Source: Candidatus Omnitrophota bacterium
Lineage (GTDB): Bacteria > Omnitrophota > Omnitrophia > Omnitrophales > Aquincolibacteriaceae
Length of the DNA stretch: 64,000 nucleotides
Assembly (NCBI GenBank): GCA_020632475.1
Contig: JACKFM010000003.1
Coordinates: 1 to 64,000, forward strand
Direction: 5' to 3'
Position 1 is the stretch's first letter. Every line of letters begins with the position of its first letter. The translations under genes were made by a program, and so were the position numbers. Below the pieces are notes generated by a model, which saw nothing but the letters and a program-made list of their open reading frames with translations, made no database searches and was not told where the DNA came from. Positions 27,051 to 36,198 of this stretch are shown in pieces.

Positions 27051-28759
27051 GCCGATAAGTTCCCCATTTTTTTTTGAAGGCCGTAAAGAACGATTAACCA
27101 TAAAAGAAGAGCAGCGCTGCATAATGAAATTCCTACGGGGATATCTCCTAATAACCATTTTAACGGTCCAATGGTCGAACACATGAGTGCCGTGGTGCCC
27201 AGAAACCAAAGGATTAAATGCGGCAGCCAGTTTTCTTTTTTCTGGTGAATTGCCGGCCATAGACCGGGAGGGTTAACCTGTTTAAAAAAATGATCCAGAT
27301 GTTTTTTTTCGCATGGAGAACTCAGTAAGGTTACGGGAATCCAGACAGCGGCGCTGCAGAGAACCATGAAAATAAGTTCGTAGAGGGGTGCTGCAGGGAT
27401 ACCGATTGCGGCAAAAAAGACAGGCCTTAGCCAAAATACCGGAAGACTGATCAGCATGGCGCTGATTTCACTCCACGGATTGATGCGCCACCAGAACCAG
27501 CGCAGAAAATAAACAGGCCCGACCGCGGCTGTCAGATTTAAGACCAGGGTAAAGACCTGCGAGATGGAATCGGTAAAGAAAGCGACACCGGTTGCAAACA
27601 AGGCCAGAATGACCGGTGTGATCTGGGAAATATGAACGTAATGTTTTTCAGAAGCCTTGGGCTTTAAGAAGCGCCGGTAGAAGTCATTCATAAAATAGGA
27701 TGCCCCCCAGTTTAAGTGCGTGCTCATCGTGGACATGAAGGCTGCAAAAAAAGAGGCGATCATTAGTCCGCGCATTCCGACCGGAAGCAGGCTCATGGCC
27801 AGACGGGGATAGGCGCGTTCGTGATCCGCTAAATCGGGAAGGAGTACAAGCGAGGCCAGGGCGGTTAGAATCCAGGGCCAGGACCGCAGGGCATAGTGTG
27901 CAAAATTAAACCACAGGGTGGCATAAGTCGCCTGTTTTTCATCTTTGCAGGAACTCATACGCTGGACAATCATGCCGCCGCCGTCAGCATTTTTCCAGGC
28001 CCACCACTGAATGAGAATCAGACCCAGGAACCAGCCGAAAGGAGTGGTGAGAATTCCGCCTGCTTCAGCGCCCGTGGCCGGCGGAATAAAAGCAAGCTTA
28101 CCGGTATGTTCTAAAACACGAGTGATCGTTTCCATGCCTCCTGCGGCCTGCACGGCATAGACAGCCAGGATGACAGCGCCTGCGGTTGCGACAAAGAACT
28201 GAAAAAAGTCGGTGAGAACCACACCCCAGTAACCGGACAAGGAGCAATAGAGTGTAGTCAGCGCCATACAAAAAAAGATTGATTGCGGTTTGCTCCAATG
28301 GGTGGTTTCCTGCATGATCTTGACCAGGCCGGTCATCGGCCACGCACCCATAATAAAAATATTATAAAAAATGCCCCAGTAGACGGCTTTGAATCCGCGT
28401 AAAAAAGCGGCCGGTTTTCCGCTATAGCGCAACTCGACAAACTCAACTTCGGTCAGCACATTCGCCCGCTTCCATAATTTGGAGAAAAAGAAAACCGCAA
28501 ACATAGTGCTGGCCGCAAGTGCCCAGATTTCCCAATTTCCCCAGATGCCCCGCTGGCGGACAATGCCTGTGACAAGCAGCGGTGTGTCGGAAGAAAAAGA
28601 AGTTGCGACCATGGAAGTTCCTGCAAGTAGCCAGCCGAGTTTGCGGCTGGAGGCAAAATAGGATTCAACCCCTTCCGAGGCTTTCTGTGTCAGGACAATG
28701 CCCAGCCCAAGGCTGATCAGGCAGTAGAGGATAACGATGGTCCAATCAAGTGGTTGCAT
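27047..28759 (-). CDS. Sodium:solute symporter (SSF family)
   Basis: This 570-residue membrane protein has about 13 hydrophobic helices. The N-terminal half carries SSF signatures: YFASSRKLGWLLAGTSMVATSF and the GIVRQRGIWGNWEIWALA region. Later helices match the Na+/proline-sialic acid-sugar group. It imports a small solute with Na+, but the substrate is not readable. It lies on the same strand as the AnmK/MurQ recycling genes, separated from them by repeats, so uptake of an amino sugar is possible but unproven. The gene ends in an ATGA overlap with a small secreted protein. Confidence 0.88.
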   Translation of the reverse strand: MQPLDWTIVILYCLISLGLGIVLTQKASEGVESYFASSRKLGWLLAGTSMVATSFSSDTPLLVTGIVRQRGIWGNWEIWALAASTMFAVFFFSKLWKRANVLTEVEFVELRYSGKPAAFLRGFKAVYWGIFYNIFIMGAWPMTGLVKIMQETTHWSKPQSIFFCMALTTLYCSLSGYWGVVLTDFFQFFVATAGAVILAVYAVQAAGGMETITRVLEHTGKLAFIPPATGAEAGGILTTPFGWFLGLILIQWWAWKNADGGGMIVQRMSSCKDEKQATYATLWFNFAHYALRSWPWILTALASLVLLPDLADHERAYPRLAMSLLPVGMRGLMIASFFAAFMSTMSTHLNWGASYFMNDFYRRFLKPKASEKHYVHISQITPVILALFATGVAFFTDSISQVFTLVLNLTAAVGPVYFLRWFWWRINPWSEISAMLISLPVFWLRPVFFAAIGIPAAPLYELIFMVLCSAAVWIPVTLLSSPCEKKHLDHFFKQVNPPGLWPAIHQKKENWLPHLILWFLGTTALMCSTIGPLKWLLGDIPVGISLCSAALLLWLIVLYGLQKKMGNLSA

Positions 28760-28804
28760 GAATTGTAATAACCCCGTAAGGACTTTTTAGTCTTAAAAAC
28801 AATC

Positions 28805-28932
28805 GGAAAAAGAAAAATATTGTTACGAAACGCGCCATGCTGCTTTAGAAGCTTCCCCGCCGATGCGGCGGGGTGATCTTCTGCGCAGCATAACCGACGC
28901 TAATTGTTTCTTTACAATATTTTTCTTTTTCA
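28805..28932 (+). repeat. Dispersed palindromic element, copy 2
   Basis: The outer arms GAAAAAGAAAAATATTGT (28806-28823) and its exact complement (28914-28931) pair over 18 bp. Inside lie CGAAACGCGCC, ATGCTGC/GCAGCAT, and the central stem CCCCGCC-GGCGGGG. It sits between the symporter start and a copy of the 96-bp family. Confidence 0.85.
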
Positions 28933-28962
28933 AGTGCATAAAGATAGATGTTCTGGTCCTTA

Positions 28963-29033
28963 GTACCGCGTCAACGATCAAAAGACGGATTCGCGGTATA
29001 AGTGTCCGTAACAATACTATCGGCATTGACGGG
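28963..29033 (-). repeat. Diverged copy of the 96-bp repeat family, inverted
   Basis: Read on the minus strand it runs CGTCAATGCCGATAGTATTG, TTACGGACACTTATACCGCG, then GTTGACGCGGTACTA. It closely follows the first unit at 13215. It ends at the stop codon of the anmK gene. Confidence 0.75.
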
Positions 29034-30119
29034 CTAGCGTGTGATTTTCCCAAGCACGCAGGCATGTGAGGCCCCGGTGCCCTGGGGCAGATGATTGATT
29101 TTCCCTTCAAGTGCGCGCAGGGCAAAAAAACCGAAAGCGGCCGGTTCTTTGGCCTGAACGTGAATGCCGTAATCGGAAATAGGTTTGACGGTTATCGGCG
29201 CAAAGAGCGAAGCCAGGTGTTCCGTTAATGTGCGGTTTAAGGCCCCGCCGCCGCTTAAAATGATTTCGTGGATTTTAAACGGTGCAAACCATTGATAGCT
29301 TTGAAAAATAGTGTAAGCCGTAAAATAAGTAAGCGTAGCAATTTGAGTTTCCCAGGATTCACGTTTAAGCGATTTCGGAATCCATTTTTCATTGAAAAGC
29401 TCAAGGCCTGTGGATTTAGGCGGCCGGGTTTTGAAATAGGGATGCGCGGTCATCTGACGAACGATTTTGTGATCGATTCTTCCGCGTTTGGCCATCAGAC
29501 CGTTACGGTCAAAAAGGGTTTTGCCTTTGGTTGCTTTGCGGACGATCAGATCGATCAGGGTATTGCCGGGGCCGTTGTCAAAAGCCAGCGGGGCGGAACC
29601 TTTTTTGACAAAGGTGACATTGGCAATGCCGCCGATATTCTGCAGGGCGCGTCCGGTTGAGCGTGCGAAAAAGTAATCGTCAAAGAAAGGAATTAACGGA
29701 GCTCCCTGGCCGCCTGCTGCCATGTCCCTTGTGCGGAAATCCGATACGACCGGAATGCCCGTGGCTTCGGCAATGAACGAGGCCTCGCCGATTTGAAACG
29801 TATTGGCCGTACGGTCTTTAGCTCCGTGATAGAGAGTTTGTCCGTGAGAGCCGATGACTTTAATTTTTGAAGGCGGAACTTTATGCCGTTTGAGAAAGGC
29901 CGCGGTTTTCTGCGCATAGAATTTTCCCAACCGATAATGAAAAGAAGAAATCTGTGAGGTCTTAAGCTGTGATGCGTTGTGAATGATCTTTCGGAATTCT
30001 TCGGGATAGCCTGTGGTTTGATAGGCCAGGACCTTAAGCGTATGTCCTTTTTGGACGCACAAGGCGATTGAAAGACCATCGGCAGAGGTGCCCGACATCA
30101 GACCAAGAAATTTTTTCAT
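29034..30119 (-). CDS. anmK: Anhydro-N-acetylmuramic acid kinase
   Basis: This 361-residue ASKHA-fold kinase opens the 1,6-anhydro ring of anhydroMurNAc and phosphorylates it to MurNAc-6-phosphate. The start at 30119 gives the family-typical MKKFLGLMSGTSADGLSIAL. Further marks are IGSHGQTLYHG, VSDFRTRDMAAGGQGAPLIPFFDD and the nucleotide-proximal ILSGGGALN. The start overlaps the murQ stop by ATGA, and murQ acts on its product. With NagZ encoded divergently nearby, the set covers three consecutive steps of peptidoglycan recycling. Confidence 0.94.
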   Translation of the reverse strand: MKKFLGLMSGTSADGLSIALCVQKGHTLKVLAYQTTGYPEEFRKIIHNASQLKTSQISSFHYRLGKFYAQKTAAFLKRHKVPPSKIKVIGSHGQTLYHGAKDRTANTFQIGEASFIAEATGIPVVSDFRTRDMAAGGQGAPLIPFFDDYFFARSTGRALQNIGGIANVTFVKKGSAPLAFDNGPGNTLIDLIVRKATKGKTLFDRNGLMAKRGRIDHKIVRQMTAHPYFKTRPPKSTGLELFNEKWIPKSLKRESWETQIATLTYFTAYTIFQSYQWFAPFKIHEIILSGGGALNRTLTEHLASLFAPITVKPISDYGIHVQAKEPAAFGFFALRALEGKINHLPQGTGASHACVLGKITR

Positions 30120-30988
30120 GCCTTTAGGATCGGAGCTAAAAAACCCGAATGTTTTTTGAGTGTGCGGGAGGCCTCGCTGTAGTTCATTCCGGTGCGGGCC
30201 ATCACAATAGCACATTTAACGTTACGTTTGGATTTTTCCAGATAATGAGCCGCTTTTTTGGGATCCACACGGCCGAGGTGTGAGATCAGACGGATGGCCC
30301 GTGCTCTGAGTTTATTGGATTTAGGCTGAACATCGACCATCCAGTTCTCATAAACTTTTCCCATCTGGACCATGCAGGCGACGGTCAGGCGGTTAAGGGC
30401 CAATTTCGTTGCGGTTCCGGCTTTTAAGCGGGTGGATCCGCTGATCAGTTCAGGACCGGTGGTGAGAACGATTAGGACATCGGCCGTTTTTTGAAGTTCT
30501 TTTGAAGGGTTGCAGGTGATAAAAACGGTTTTGCATTTTTTAAGACGGGCTGTTTTAAGGGCTTCCGAGACAAAGGGGGTCACGCCGCTTGCGGCAATGC
30601 CGATCACCAGATCATTGGGTTTAAGTTTCCGAGCGAAAAATTTACGCGCGTTTTGGCCATTATCTTCGGCGCCTTCCCTGGACTGAAAGACCGCCTGTTT
30701 TCCGCCTGCCATGACGGCTTGAATCATGGATCTCGGAGTATTGAACGTGGGAGGGCATTCGGCCGCTTCAAGAACACCCAGGCGTCCGCTTGTTCCGGCG
30801 CCGGCCAAAAAAATACGACCCTTTTTCTTTAAGCTATTGACCATAAGCCGGACGGCGCAGGCCATTGTTTTGCCGGCTTGCGTGAGTGCTTTTGAAACGT
30901 ATTTTTCTTCCTCGTCAAAGAGGTGCAGAATTTTTTCGACGGAAATCCGGTCGATTTTTTTAGAGCGGGGATTGCTCTGTTCGGTCAT
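30116..30988 (-). CDS. murQ: N-acetylmuramic acid 6-phosphate etherase
   Basis: This SIS-domain enzyme removes the lactyl ether from MurNAc-6-phosphate, giving GlcNAc-6-phosphate. The start chosen at 30988 (MTEQSNPRSKKIDRIS) matches where family homology begins. An ATG at 31033 would add 15 residues and has no better ribosome site. The core motif RIFLAGAGTSGRLGVLEAAECPPTF is intact. Later VIGIAASGVTPFV and SGSTRLKAGTATKLALN complete the sugar-phosphate pocket. It is the first gene of the murQ-anmK pair and diverges from nagZ across a gap carrying an inverted repeat. Confidence 0.94.
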   Translation of the reverse strand: MTEQSNPRSKKIDRISVEKILHLFDEEEKYVSKALTQAGKTMACAVRLMVNSLKKKGRIFLAGAGTSGRLGVLEAAECPPTFNTPRSMIQAVMAGGKQAVFQSREGAEDNGQNARKFFARKLKPNDLVIGIAASGVTPFVSEALKTARLKKCKTVFITCNPSKELQKTADVLIVLTTGPELISGSTRLKAGTATKLALNRLTVACMVQMGKVYENWMVDVQPKSNKLRARAIRLISHLGRVDPKKAAHYLEKSKRNVKCAIVMARTGMNYSEASRTLKKHSGFLAPILKA

Positions 30989-31062
30989 GATTTTTGAATA
31001 TCCGCCCCGTTTCATAAGTGACGAGCATAACATGGGTTAGATGAATGTTCAAGAATAGATGT

Positions 31063-31104
31063 CAAGCATCAGACCGGAGATAGATTTTAATTTACAGATG
31101 CTTG
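31063..31104. promoter_or_regulatory. Inverted repeat between divergent murQ and nagZ, candidate operator
   Basis: CAAGCATC (31063-31070) and GATGCTTG (31097-31104) are exact complements separated by 26 bp. They lie in the gap between two divergent genes of the same pathway, a position suited to a shared regulator. No regulator gene is adjacent. Confidence 0.4.
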
Positions 31105-31125
31105 AAATCTCGATAGGCTAAACAA

Positions 31126-32718
31126 ATGATGAGCAAAACGATTAAGCAGCTATTAGGCCAAAAATTAATGCTGGGAGTTCAGGGGGATGAGCCTTCCCGT
31201 GAAGTGATTGAACTGTTCCAAAAAACTCATGCGGGCGGGTTGATTCTTTTTCACCGTAATTTTAAAAGTGCCGCACAATTAAAAAGCTTTATCTCCACGA
31301 TTGAAGACAAGATTCAACGCAGGTTGCTGGTTGCTGTTGATCATGAGGGCGGCCGTGTAATTCATTTATCTGAAGGGGCGACGATTTTTCCGGACAACCT
31401 TGCCCTTGGCCAGACCGATAATGAAAAATACGCCTTCCGACAGGGTGAAATTGAAGCGGTCGAACTTCGCCGTTTGGGGATTGATGTGAATCTGGCCCCG
31501 ACGCTGGATGTGATTACTGGCAGTTTTAGTCCCAATATCGGTATCCGCTCATACGGCAGAGATCCAGAACGGGTCAGCCGCCTCGGCAGTGCCCGTATCC
31601 GCGGCATGCAGTCCAAGGGATTGTCCGCCTGCGCCAAACATTTTCCCGGGCAGGGGCAGTCTTCTCTGGATGCTCACAATGCTTTGCCGGTTTTAGAAAC
31701 TTCCGAACAGGAGATCCGTGAAATTCATCTTCAGCCTTTTCGTGCCGCAATTGAATCCGGTGTGGATACCTTTATGACGTCACACCCGATCTATCCCAAA
31801 CTGAAGGCGTGCGGTTTTTTGCCTGCAACATTCTCTGAATACATTGTGAAAGAAATGTTGCGTAAAGAGCTCGGTTTTGAGGGAGTGATTTTTACGGATG
31901 ATTTAGAAATGGGGGCGTTGCGGGATTTGTGCTCAATCGGAGAAGCCGCTCTGAGAGCGGCGATGGCGGGGCATGATATGCTGCTGATTTGTTCGAGTGC
32001 AAAAGATGCATATCATGCCCTTGAATGTCTGTGTGAAGGGTATAAAACGGGTGTGCTTGATTTGCGGGAGCTTGAAGAAAGTTCACGGCGTATTGAATAT
32101 TTGATCTCAAAACGCGCTGAAAGATTTACGGGAGGTGAACCCGTCCCTGAGGCTGAAGGTGCGATGCTGGCTGCAACGGTTGTGGGCGATGCCTTCCGTG
32201 ATTTTAAAAAAGACGAGAAATTAACCGCAACGATTCGAAACAGCCGTACTCAAACACCGCCGTTGATTATTTTCCCGAAGATTTCCGAGTTAAGCCGCCG
32301 GATTACCGTGGAGGCTGCTATGCTGAATGAAGAGACCTATATCCGGGGATTATTTGAAAAAGCGGGCCGGCGCGATTGTGTTTTTAAAATCGTCGGATTA
32401 AATCCATCACTGAGAGAAATAAAAGCTCTTGAATCGGAGATTGTGCAGGCTCCGTTTACGGTTTTTTTCTGTTACGATGCCCACTTAAATGAAAACAGCA
32501 AAACTCTTCTTTGTCTGGTTGAAAAACGCAGCGCTAATCCCTTGATGGTTTTCTTGCGTGATCCTTATGATGCGTCTTTGATTTCCGGCGAGACGCCTTT
32601 TTTTCAGGCATTCGGATTCCGATCTTTTCAAATTGAGGGGATTGTTCATTTGATCTGCGGTGAACCCGAAAGTCAGGCTCAAGGATCAACGGACGCCGTT
32701 CCTAGGGGGAAGGGTTAA
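31126..32718 (+). CDS. nagZ: Beta-N-acetylhexosaminidase, GH3 (NagZ-like)
   Basis: This 530-residue protein has a GH3 barrel in residues 1-340. It includes AVDHEGGRVIHLS, LAPTLDVITG, the catalytic His-loop KHFPGQGQSSLDAH and the nucleophile aspartate in FTDDLEMGAL. The residues after about 345 form an extra C-terminal domain not found in short NagZ, as in longer GH3 enzymes of Gram-positive and PVC-type bacteria. It releases GlcNAc from GlcNAc-anhydroMurNAc or exogenous chitin-like chains. No signal peptide is seen, so it should act in the cytoplasm, feeding AnmK and MurQ encoded divergently. The next gene starts 5 bp after the stop. Confidence 0.9.
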   Translation: MMSKTIKQLLGQKLMLGVQGDEPSREVIELFQKTHAGGLILFHRNFKSAAQLKSFISTIEDKIQRRLLVAVDHEGGRVIHLSEGATIFPDNLALGQTDNEKYAFRQGEIEAVELRRLGIDVNLAPTLDVITGSFSPNIGIRSYGRDPERVSRLGSARIRGMQSKGLSACAKHFPGQGQSSLDAHNALPVLETSEQEIREIHLQPFRAAIESGVDTFMTSHPIYPKLKACGFLPATFSEYIVKEMLRKELGFEGVIFTDDLEMGALRDLCSIGEAALRAAMAGHDMLLICSSAKDAYHALECLCEGYKTGVLDLRELEESSRRIEYLISKRAERFTGGEPVPEAEGAMLAATVVGDAFRDFKKDEKLTATIRNSRTQTPPLIIFPKISELSRRITVEAAMLNEETYIRGLFEKAGRRDCVFKIVGLNPSLREIKALESEIVQAPFTVFFCYDAHLNENSKTLLCLVEKRSANPLMVFLRDPYDASLISGETPFFQAFGFRSFQIEGIVHLICGEPESQAQGSTDAVPRGKG

Positions 32719-32723
32719 TCCTT

Positions 32724-33293
32724 ATGGGGCATAACCTAACCCATCCCCGCGGGACGGCGTCCGGTAAAACATACCTGCTTGACGGGTATAATGTGATCTA
32801 TGCCATTCCTGAATTGCGTCACAAACTTCAACTAAAAGCCGAGTTTGCCCGCAAGGCTTTATTGGATGAATGTGTGCGTTATCAAATGTCCAGGGGGGAC
32901 ATCCGGCATATTTATGTCATTTTTGACGGGCAGGAAGAACACGAAACCGGTCCCCAGCACTACGCCGGCTCGGTCAGTGAGATTTATACCCGGCACAAAG
33001 AAGAAGCCGACGAGCGTATTATTCGTATGATCCGCAACGAAGAGATCAGCGGAGAGTTGATGATTGTCAGCAATGACCGGTATGTCTTTAATCGTTCGCG
33101 TTCTCTTTGCGCTTCGGTGATGTCTTCATTTGATTTTTCTCAGGAACTCAAGAAGAAAGAGACGGTACGGAAAAAGCCCGGTTTTTGCAGGCCCGAAAAA
33201 GAAATTCATTCCCAAACGGCCAAAAACATTACTGAAGAATATAAAAGCCTGCTTAAACAAACCTGGCGTAGTCTGCAGGACGGAAAAGAATAA
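32724..33293 (+). CDS. YacP-like NYN-domain ribonuclease (Rae1 type)
   Basis: This 189-residue PIN/NYN-fold protein shows LLDGYNVIYAI (first acidic residue), VIFDGQEE, the acidic EEADERIIRMI and VSNDRYV, the four metal-site segments of the YacP family. The known Bacillus relative Rae1 cleaves mRNA in the ribosomal A site. An equivalent role here is inference. The C-terminal 50 residues are basic. It lies 5 bp after nagZ, so the two share a transcript although the functions look unrelated. Confidence 0.87.
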   Translation: MGHNLTHPRGTASGKTYLLDGYNVIYAIPELRHKLQLKAEFARKALLDECVRYQMSRGDIRHIYVIFDGQEEHETGPQHYAGSVSEIYTRHKEEADERIIRMIRNEEISGELMIVSNDRYVFNRSRSLCASVMSSFDFSQELKKKETVRKKPGFCRPEKEIHSQTAKNITEEYKSLLKQTWRSLQDGKE

Positions 33294-33318
33294 GATCAAA
33301 GGACGAATATCACAAACG

Positions 33319-33714
33319 ATGAATATTAGATTCCGGGCATGGCACCTTAAAGAAAATAAAATGTATTTTTCAGCCTACCAAAAAATTCTATCCGTTCTTT
33401 TGTGCGATGATGACAAAGGAAGTAATGAGGGGAAAGGTCTTCCGGTTAAAGAGGTCTCTTATGAAGATTGTGTTTTGATGCAAAGTACAGGGCTTTTCGA
33501 TAAGAACGGGGTGGAGATTTTTGAAGGGGACCTTGTGCGGATTTTTTTAAATCAAGATATTTTTGAAGGGGAAATTCGTGAGATACCGGATATGTATAAA
33601 TCACGAAGACTGCATCCCATGCAAAGTATGCTGGAAAAAATAGGGCTTCAAGACAGTGTTCAGGACTTGACGTTTGAAGTCATCGGTCACCGCTATGAAG
33701 AGTCTCTTTTGTAG
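33319..33714 (+). CDS. YopX-family protein
   Basis: This 131-residue protein starts at the ATG giving MNIRFRAWHLKENKMYF, the hallmark beginning of YopX proteins. A longer frame from 33130 overlaps the nuclease gene and is rejected. The second hallmark, LMQSTGLFDKNGVEIFEGDLVRI, spans about 51-73, and the end matches FEVIGHRYE. YopX proteins are mostly encoded by phages and have no settled function. Here the gene stands among housekeeping genes with no other phage genes, so it is either a domesticated remnant or a chromosomal member. Confidence 0.85.
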   Translation: MNIRFRAWHLKENKMYFSAYQKILSVLLCDDDKGSNEGKGLPVKEVSYEDCVLMQSTGLFDKNGVEIFEGDLVRIFLNQDIFEGEIREIPDMYKSRRLHPMQSMLEKIGLQDSVQDLTFEVIGHRYEESLL

Positions 33715-33784
33715 AAATGCGTAATGAATGCCGATAACCCAATGATAGGTTGATTTTTTGTCCGGTTAAATGTGATAGGATTTA

Positions 33785-35386
33785 ATGATGACAACTTCCA
33801 GCGTGATGGATTCATTTAAACAATTCGGTTTTAAACCCCAAGGCAAGATTTTTCATAATCTCGACACTCAAGCTTTGAACCGCGAATCTCTAGACCGGCA
33901 AGAGACGAAACGGAGTTCATGCGGCCCTATTGTCTTATATACTCAGCCTTATACGGGACGTCTGCCCCAGGCCAAATTTTTTGTCCGCGAGGCAAGTACC
34001 GAAAAACTCATTGATTGGGGGAAAGTGAATCGTCCTATCAGTTCCGAAGTTTTTAATGCTTTGAAACAGCGCGTGATCGAATATTTGAATGGGCGTGATC
34101 TTTTTATCCAGGATTGTTATGCCGGTGCGGATGAATCCTATCGTTTATCGCTGCGTGTGATTACTGAAACGGCAGTGCATTCTCTTTTTGCCCAGACCAT
34201 GCTAATCTGCGAAAAAGATTCCGCGGTCCTAAAAGATTTTAAGGCTGACTTTACCGTGATTCATGCCCCTGGGTTTAAAGCCGTTGCCGAGCGAGATGGC
34301 ACGACGGTGGATGCCTTTGTGATTATTAGTTTTGAGCAGAGGACAGTTTTGATTGGCGGAACAGCCTATGCCGGAGAAATTAAGAAATCTGTTTTTACAA
34401 TCATGAATTTTTTGATGCCCCAGCGGAATGTTTTTCCGATGCATTGTTCGGCCAATTATGGCAAAAGCCCGGAAGATGCGGCGATTTTTTTTGGTTTGTC
34501 CGGGACCGGCAAAACCACGCTTTCGGCCGATCCGGCCAGGTCCTTGATCGGTGATGACGAGCACGGCTGGAGCCAACAGGGGGTTTTTAATTTTGAAGGC
34601 GGTTGTTATGCGAAAGTGATCCGGTTGTCGGAAGAAGCCGAGCCTGAAATTTTTTCAACGACTAAAAAACCGGGGACACTGCTTGAAAACGTGGCGATGA
34701 ATCCGGAGACAGGGGAAGTCGATTTTAATGATGACGTCATTACCGAAAATACACGAGCCTCCTATCCCATTTCTTATATTCCGAATATGACCCCCAGCGG
34801 CAAAGGGGGGCATCCTAAAAATGTGATTATGTTGACCTGTGATGCCTTTGGCATTTTGGCACCTGTCGCAAAACTGTCGCAGAACCAGGCCATGTATCAT
34901 TTCTTATCCGGTTATACCTCTAAGGTGGCCGGAACCGAAGCGGGGATCAAAGAGCCTCAGCCGACATTCAGCGCCTGTTTCGGAGCTCCTTTTATGCCCA
35001 TGGCCCCTTCGGTTTATGCCCGCCTGCTCGGTGAGTACACGACTAAACATCAAACCGATGTGTGGTTGATGAATACGGGCTGGATCGGCGGGCCTTACGG
35101 AACCGGTAAAAGAATTTCGATTGCCTACTCGCGTGCGATTGTCTCAGCGATTCTCTCAGGAGAACTGGCTAAGATGGACACTTGTGAGGATCCTGTTTTT
35201 CATACACAGATTCCGCTTAAATGTCCGGGCCTTCCCGACGAGGTCCTGAATCCTCGTTCTCTCTGGCAGGACCCCCAGGCCTATGACCGTCAGGCGCAGA
35301 TGGTGGCTAGGTTGTTTCAAAAGAATTTCCTGGAGAATGCCTCAGATGCTCCTGCGGATGTCGTCGCAGCCGGTCCGGTCCTTTGA
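33785..35386 (+). CDS. pckA: Phosphoenolpyruvate carboxykinase (ATP)
   Basis: This 533-residue enzyme is of normal length. It converts oxaloacetate and ATP to PEP, CO2 and ADP, or the reverse in fermenters. Visible motifs are FVREASTEKLIDWGKVNRPIS, the kinase-1a P-loop GLSGTGKTTLSAD near 237-249 and kinase-2 IGDDEHGWS. The later ENTRASYPISYIPN and TGWIGGPYGTGKRI are typical of the ATP-dependent type. Two consecutive ATG codons occur at the start. It is monocistronic. In combination with KOR and Sdh it links the C4 branch to gluconeogenesis or to CO2 fixation. Confidence 0.95.
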   Translation: MMTTSSVMDSFKQFGFKPQGKIFHNLDTQALNRESLDRQETKRSSCGPIVLYTQPYTGRLPQAKFFVREASTEKLIDWGKVNRPISSEVFNALKQRVIEYLNGRDLFIQDCYAGADESYRLSLRVITETAVHSLFAQTMLICEKDSAVLKDFKADFTVIHAPGFKAVAERDGTTVDAFVIISFEQRTVLIGGTAYAGEIKKSVFTIMNFLMPQRNVFPMHCSANYGKSPEDAAIFFGLSGTGKTTLSADPARSLIGDDEHGWSQQGVFNFEGGCYAKVIRLSEEAEPEIFSTTKKPGTLLENVAMNPETGEVDFNDDVITENTRASYPISYIPNMTPSGKGGHPKNVIMLTCDAFGILAPVAKLSQNQAMYHFLSGYTSKVAGTEAGIKEPQPTFSACFGAPFMPMAPSVYARLLGEYTTKHQTDVWLMNTGWIGGPYGTGKRISIAYSRAIVSAILSGELAKMDTCEDPVFHTQIPLKCPGLPDEVLNPRSLWQDPQAYDRQAQMVARLFQKNFLENASDAPADVVAAGPVL

Positions 35387-35491
35387 TTCCCCTTTAAAAT
35401 TAACAGGTTTTGCTGCTTCTTTGACTCCATCAATGACAGCTTAAGTTGCCCGTGTTATCATACCCACCCATTACTTGAGGAGGCATTGATT

Positions 35492-36112
35492 ATGGATTTA
35501 AGCGTTGACGCAGATAAAGACTTATTAAGGCAAAAGGCGGTTGAATCGGCCAAGGATTTTAAATCGTCTTGGATCCGATTAGGCCAGTTCTTATTTACTA
35601 TACAAAAAGATAAACTTTATAAAGCCTGGGGTTTCTTAAGTTTTGAGACTTATTGCGTTAAGGAGATTTCGGTTAAGCAGACCACGGCTTCCAAGCTTTT
35701 AAAATCCTATCAGTTTCTTGAAAAAGAAGAACCCCGGTTTGTTGATGATGCTTATGTTAAAACCGAGGCCTCCTCAGAGCTTCCTAATTATGAATCGGTC
35801 AACCTTTTAAGGCTGGCAAAACATAATGATAAGCTGACCCCCGGGAATCTCAATGAATTGCGTACGGCCGTTCTGGATAAAGCCAAGGAACCCAAAGAAG
35901 TCCGTGCGCAAGTTAAGCGTATGATCGAAGAGAACGATACGCGTGATGAAGATGAGATTGTGCAGGAGATTAAGCGGACGAAAATCAAAAGATTGTCGAC
36001 GCTGCTTAAAAGTGCCTATCAGGACATGAGTAAGGAAAAAGTCGTACCGAAGTATTTACTCGATCAGATTCTGGACCTGCAGAAAAAATTAGAAGACCAA
36101 TTGGATGGCTAA
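35492..36112 (+). CDS. Helical protein of unknown function
   Basis: The ATG at 35492 is chosen because a GAGGAGG site lies 8 bp upstream; a TTG at 35486 is too close to it. The 206-residue product is highly charged and almost entirely helical. A patch (SSWIRLGQFLFTIQKDKLYKAWG, then SFETYCVKEISVKQTTASKLLKSY) reads like a small DNA-binding helix bundle similar to the DUF3102 or plasmid-partition accessory style. Lysine and glutamate-rich coiled segments form the C-terminus. No family is confidently assigned. No membrane or signal segment is present. Confidence 0.7.
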   Translation: MDLSVDADKDLLRQKAVESAKDFKSSWIRLGQFLFTIQKDKLYKAWGFLSFETYCVKEISVKQTTASKLLKSYQFLEKEEPRFVDDAYVKTEASSELPNYESVNLLRLAKHNDKLTPGNLNELRTAVLDKAKEPKEVRAQVKRMIEENDTRDEDEIVQEIKRTKIKRLSTLLKSAYQDMSKEKVVPKYLLDQILDLQKKLEDQLDG

Positions 36113-36198
36113 GTAACCATGCATAAATTTTTGGATTCAATATTCAAATATTAAAAAACTTTTGAACGATTATTTAGCCTCAAGAGGTATTTTACGTA

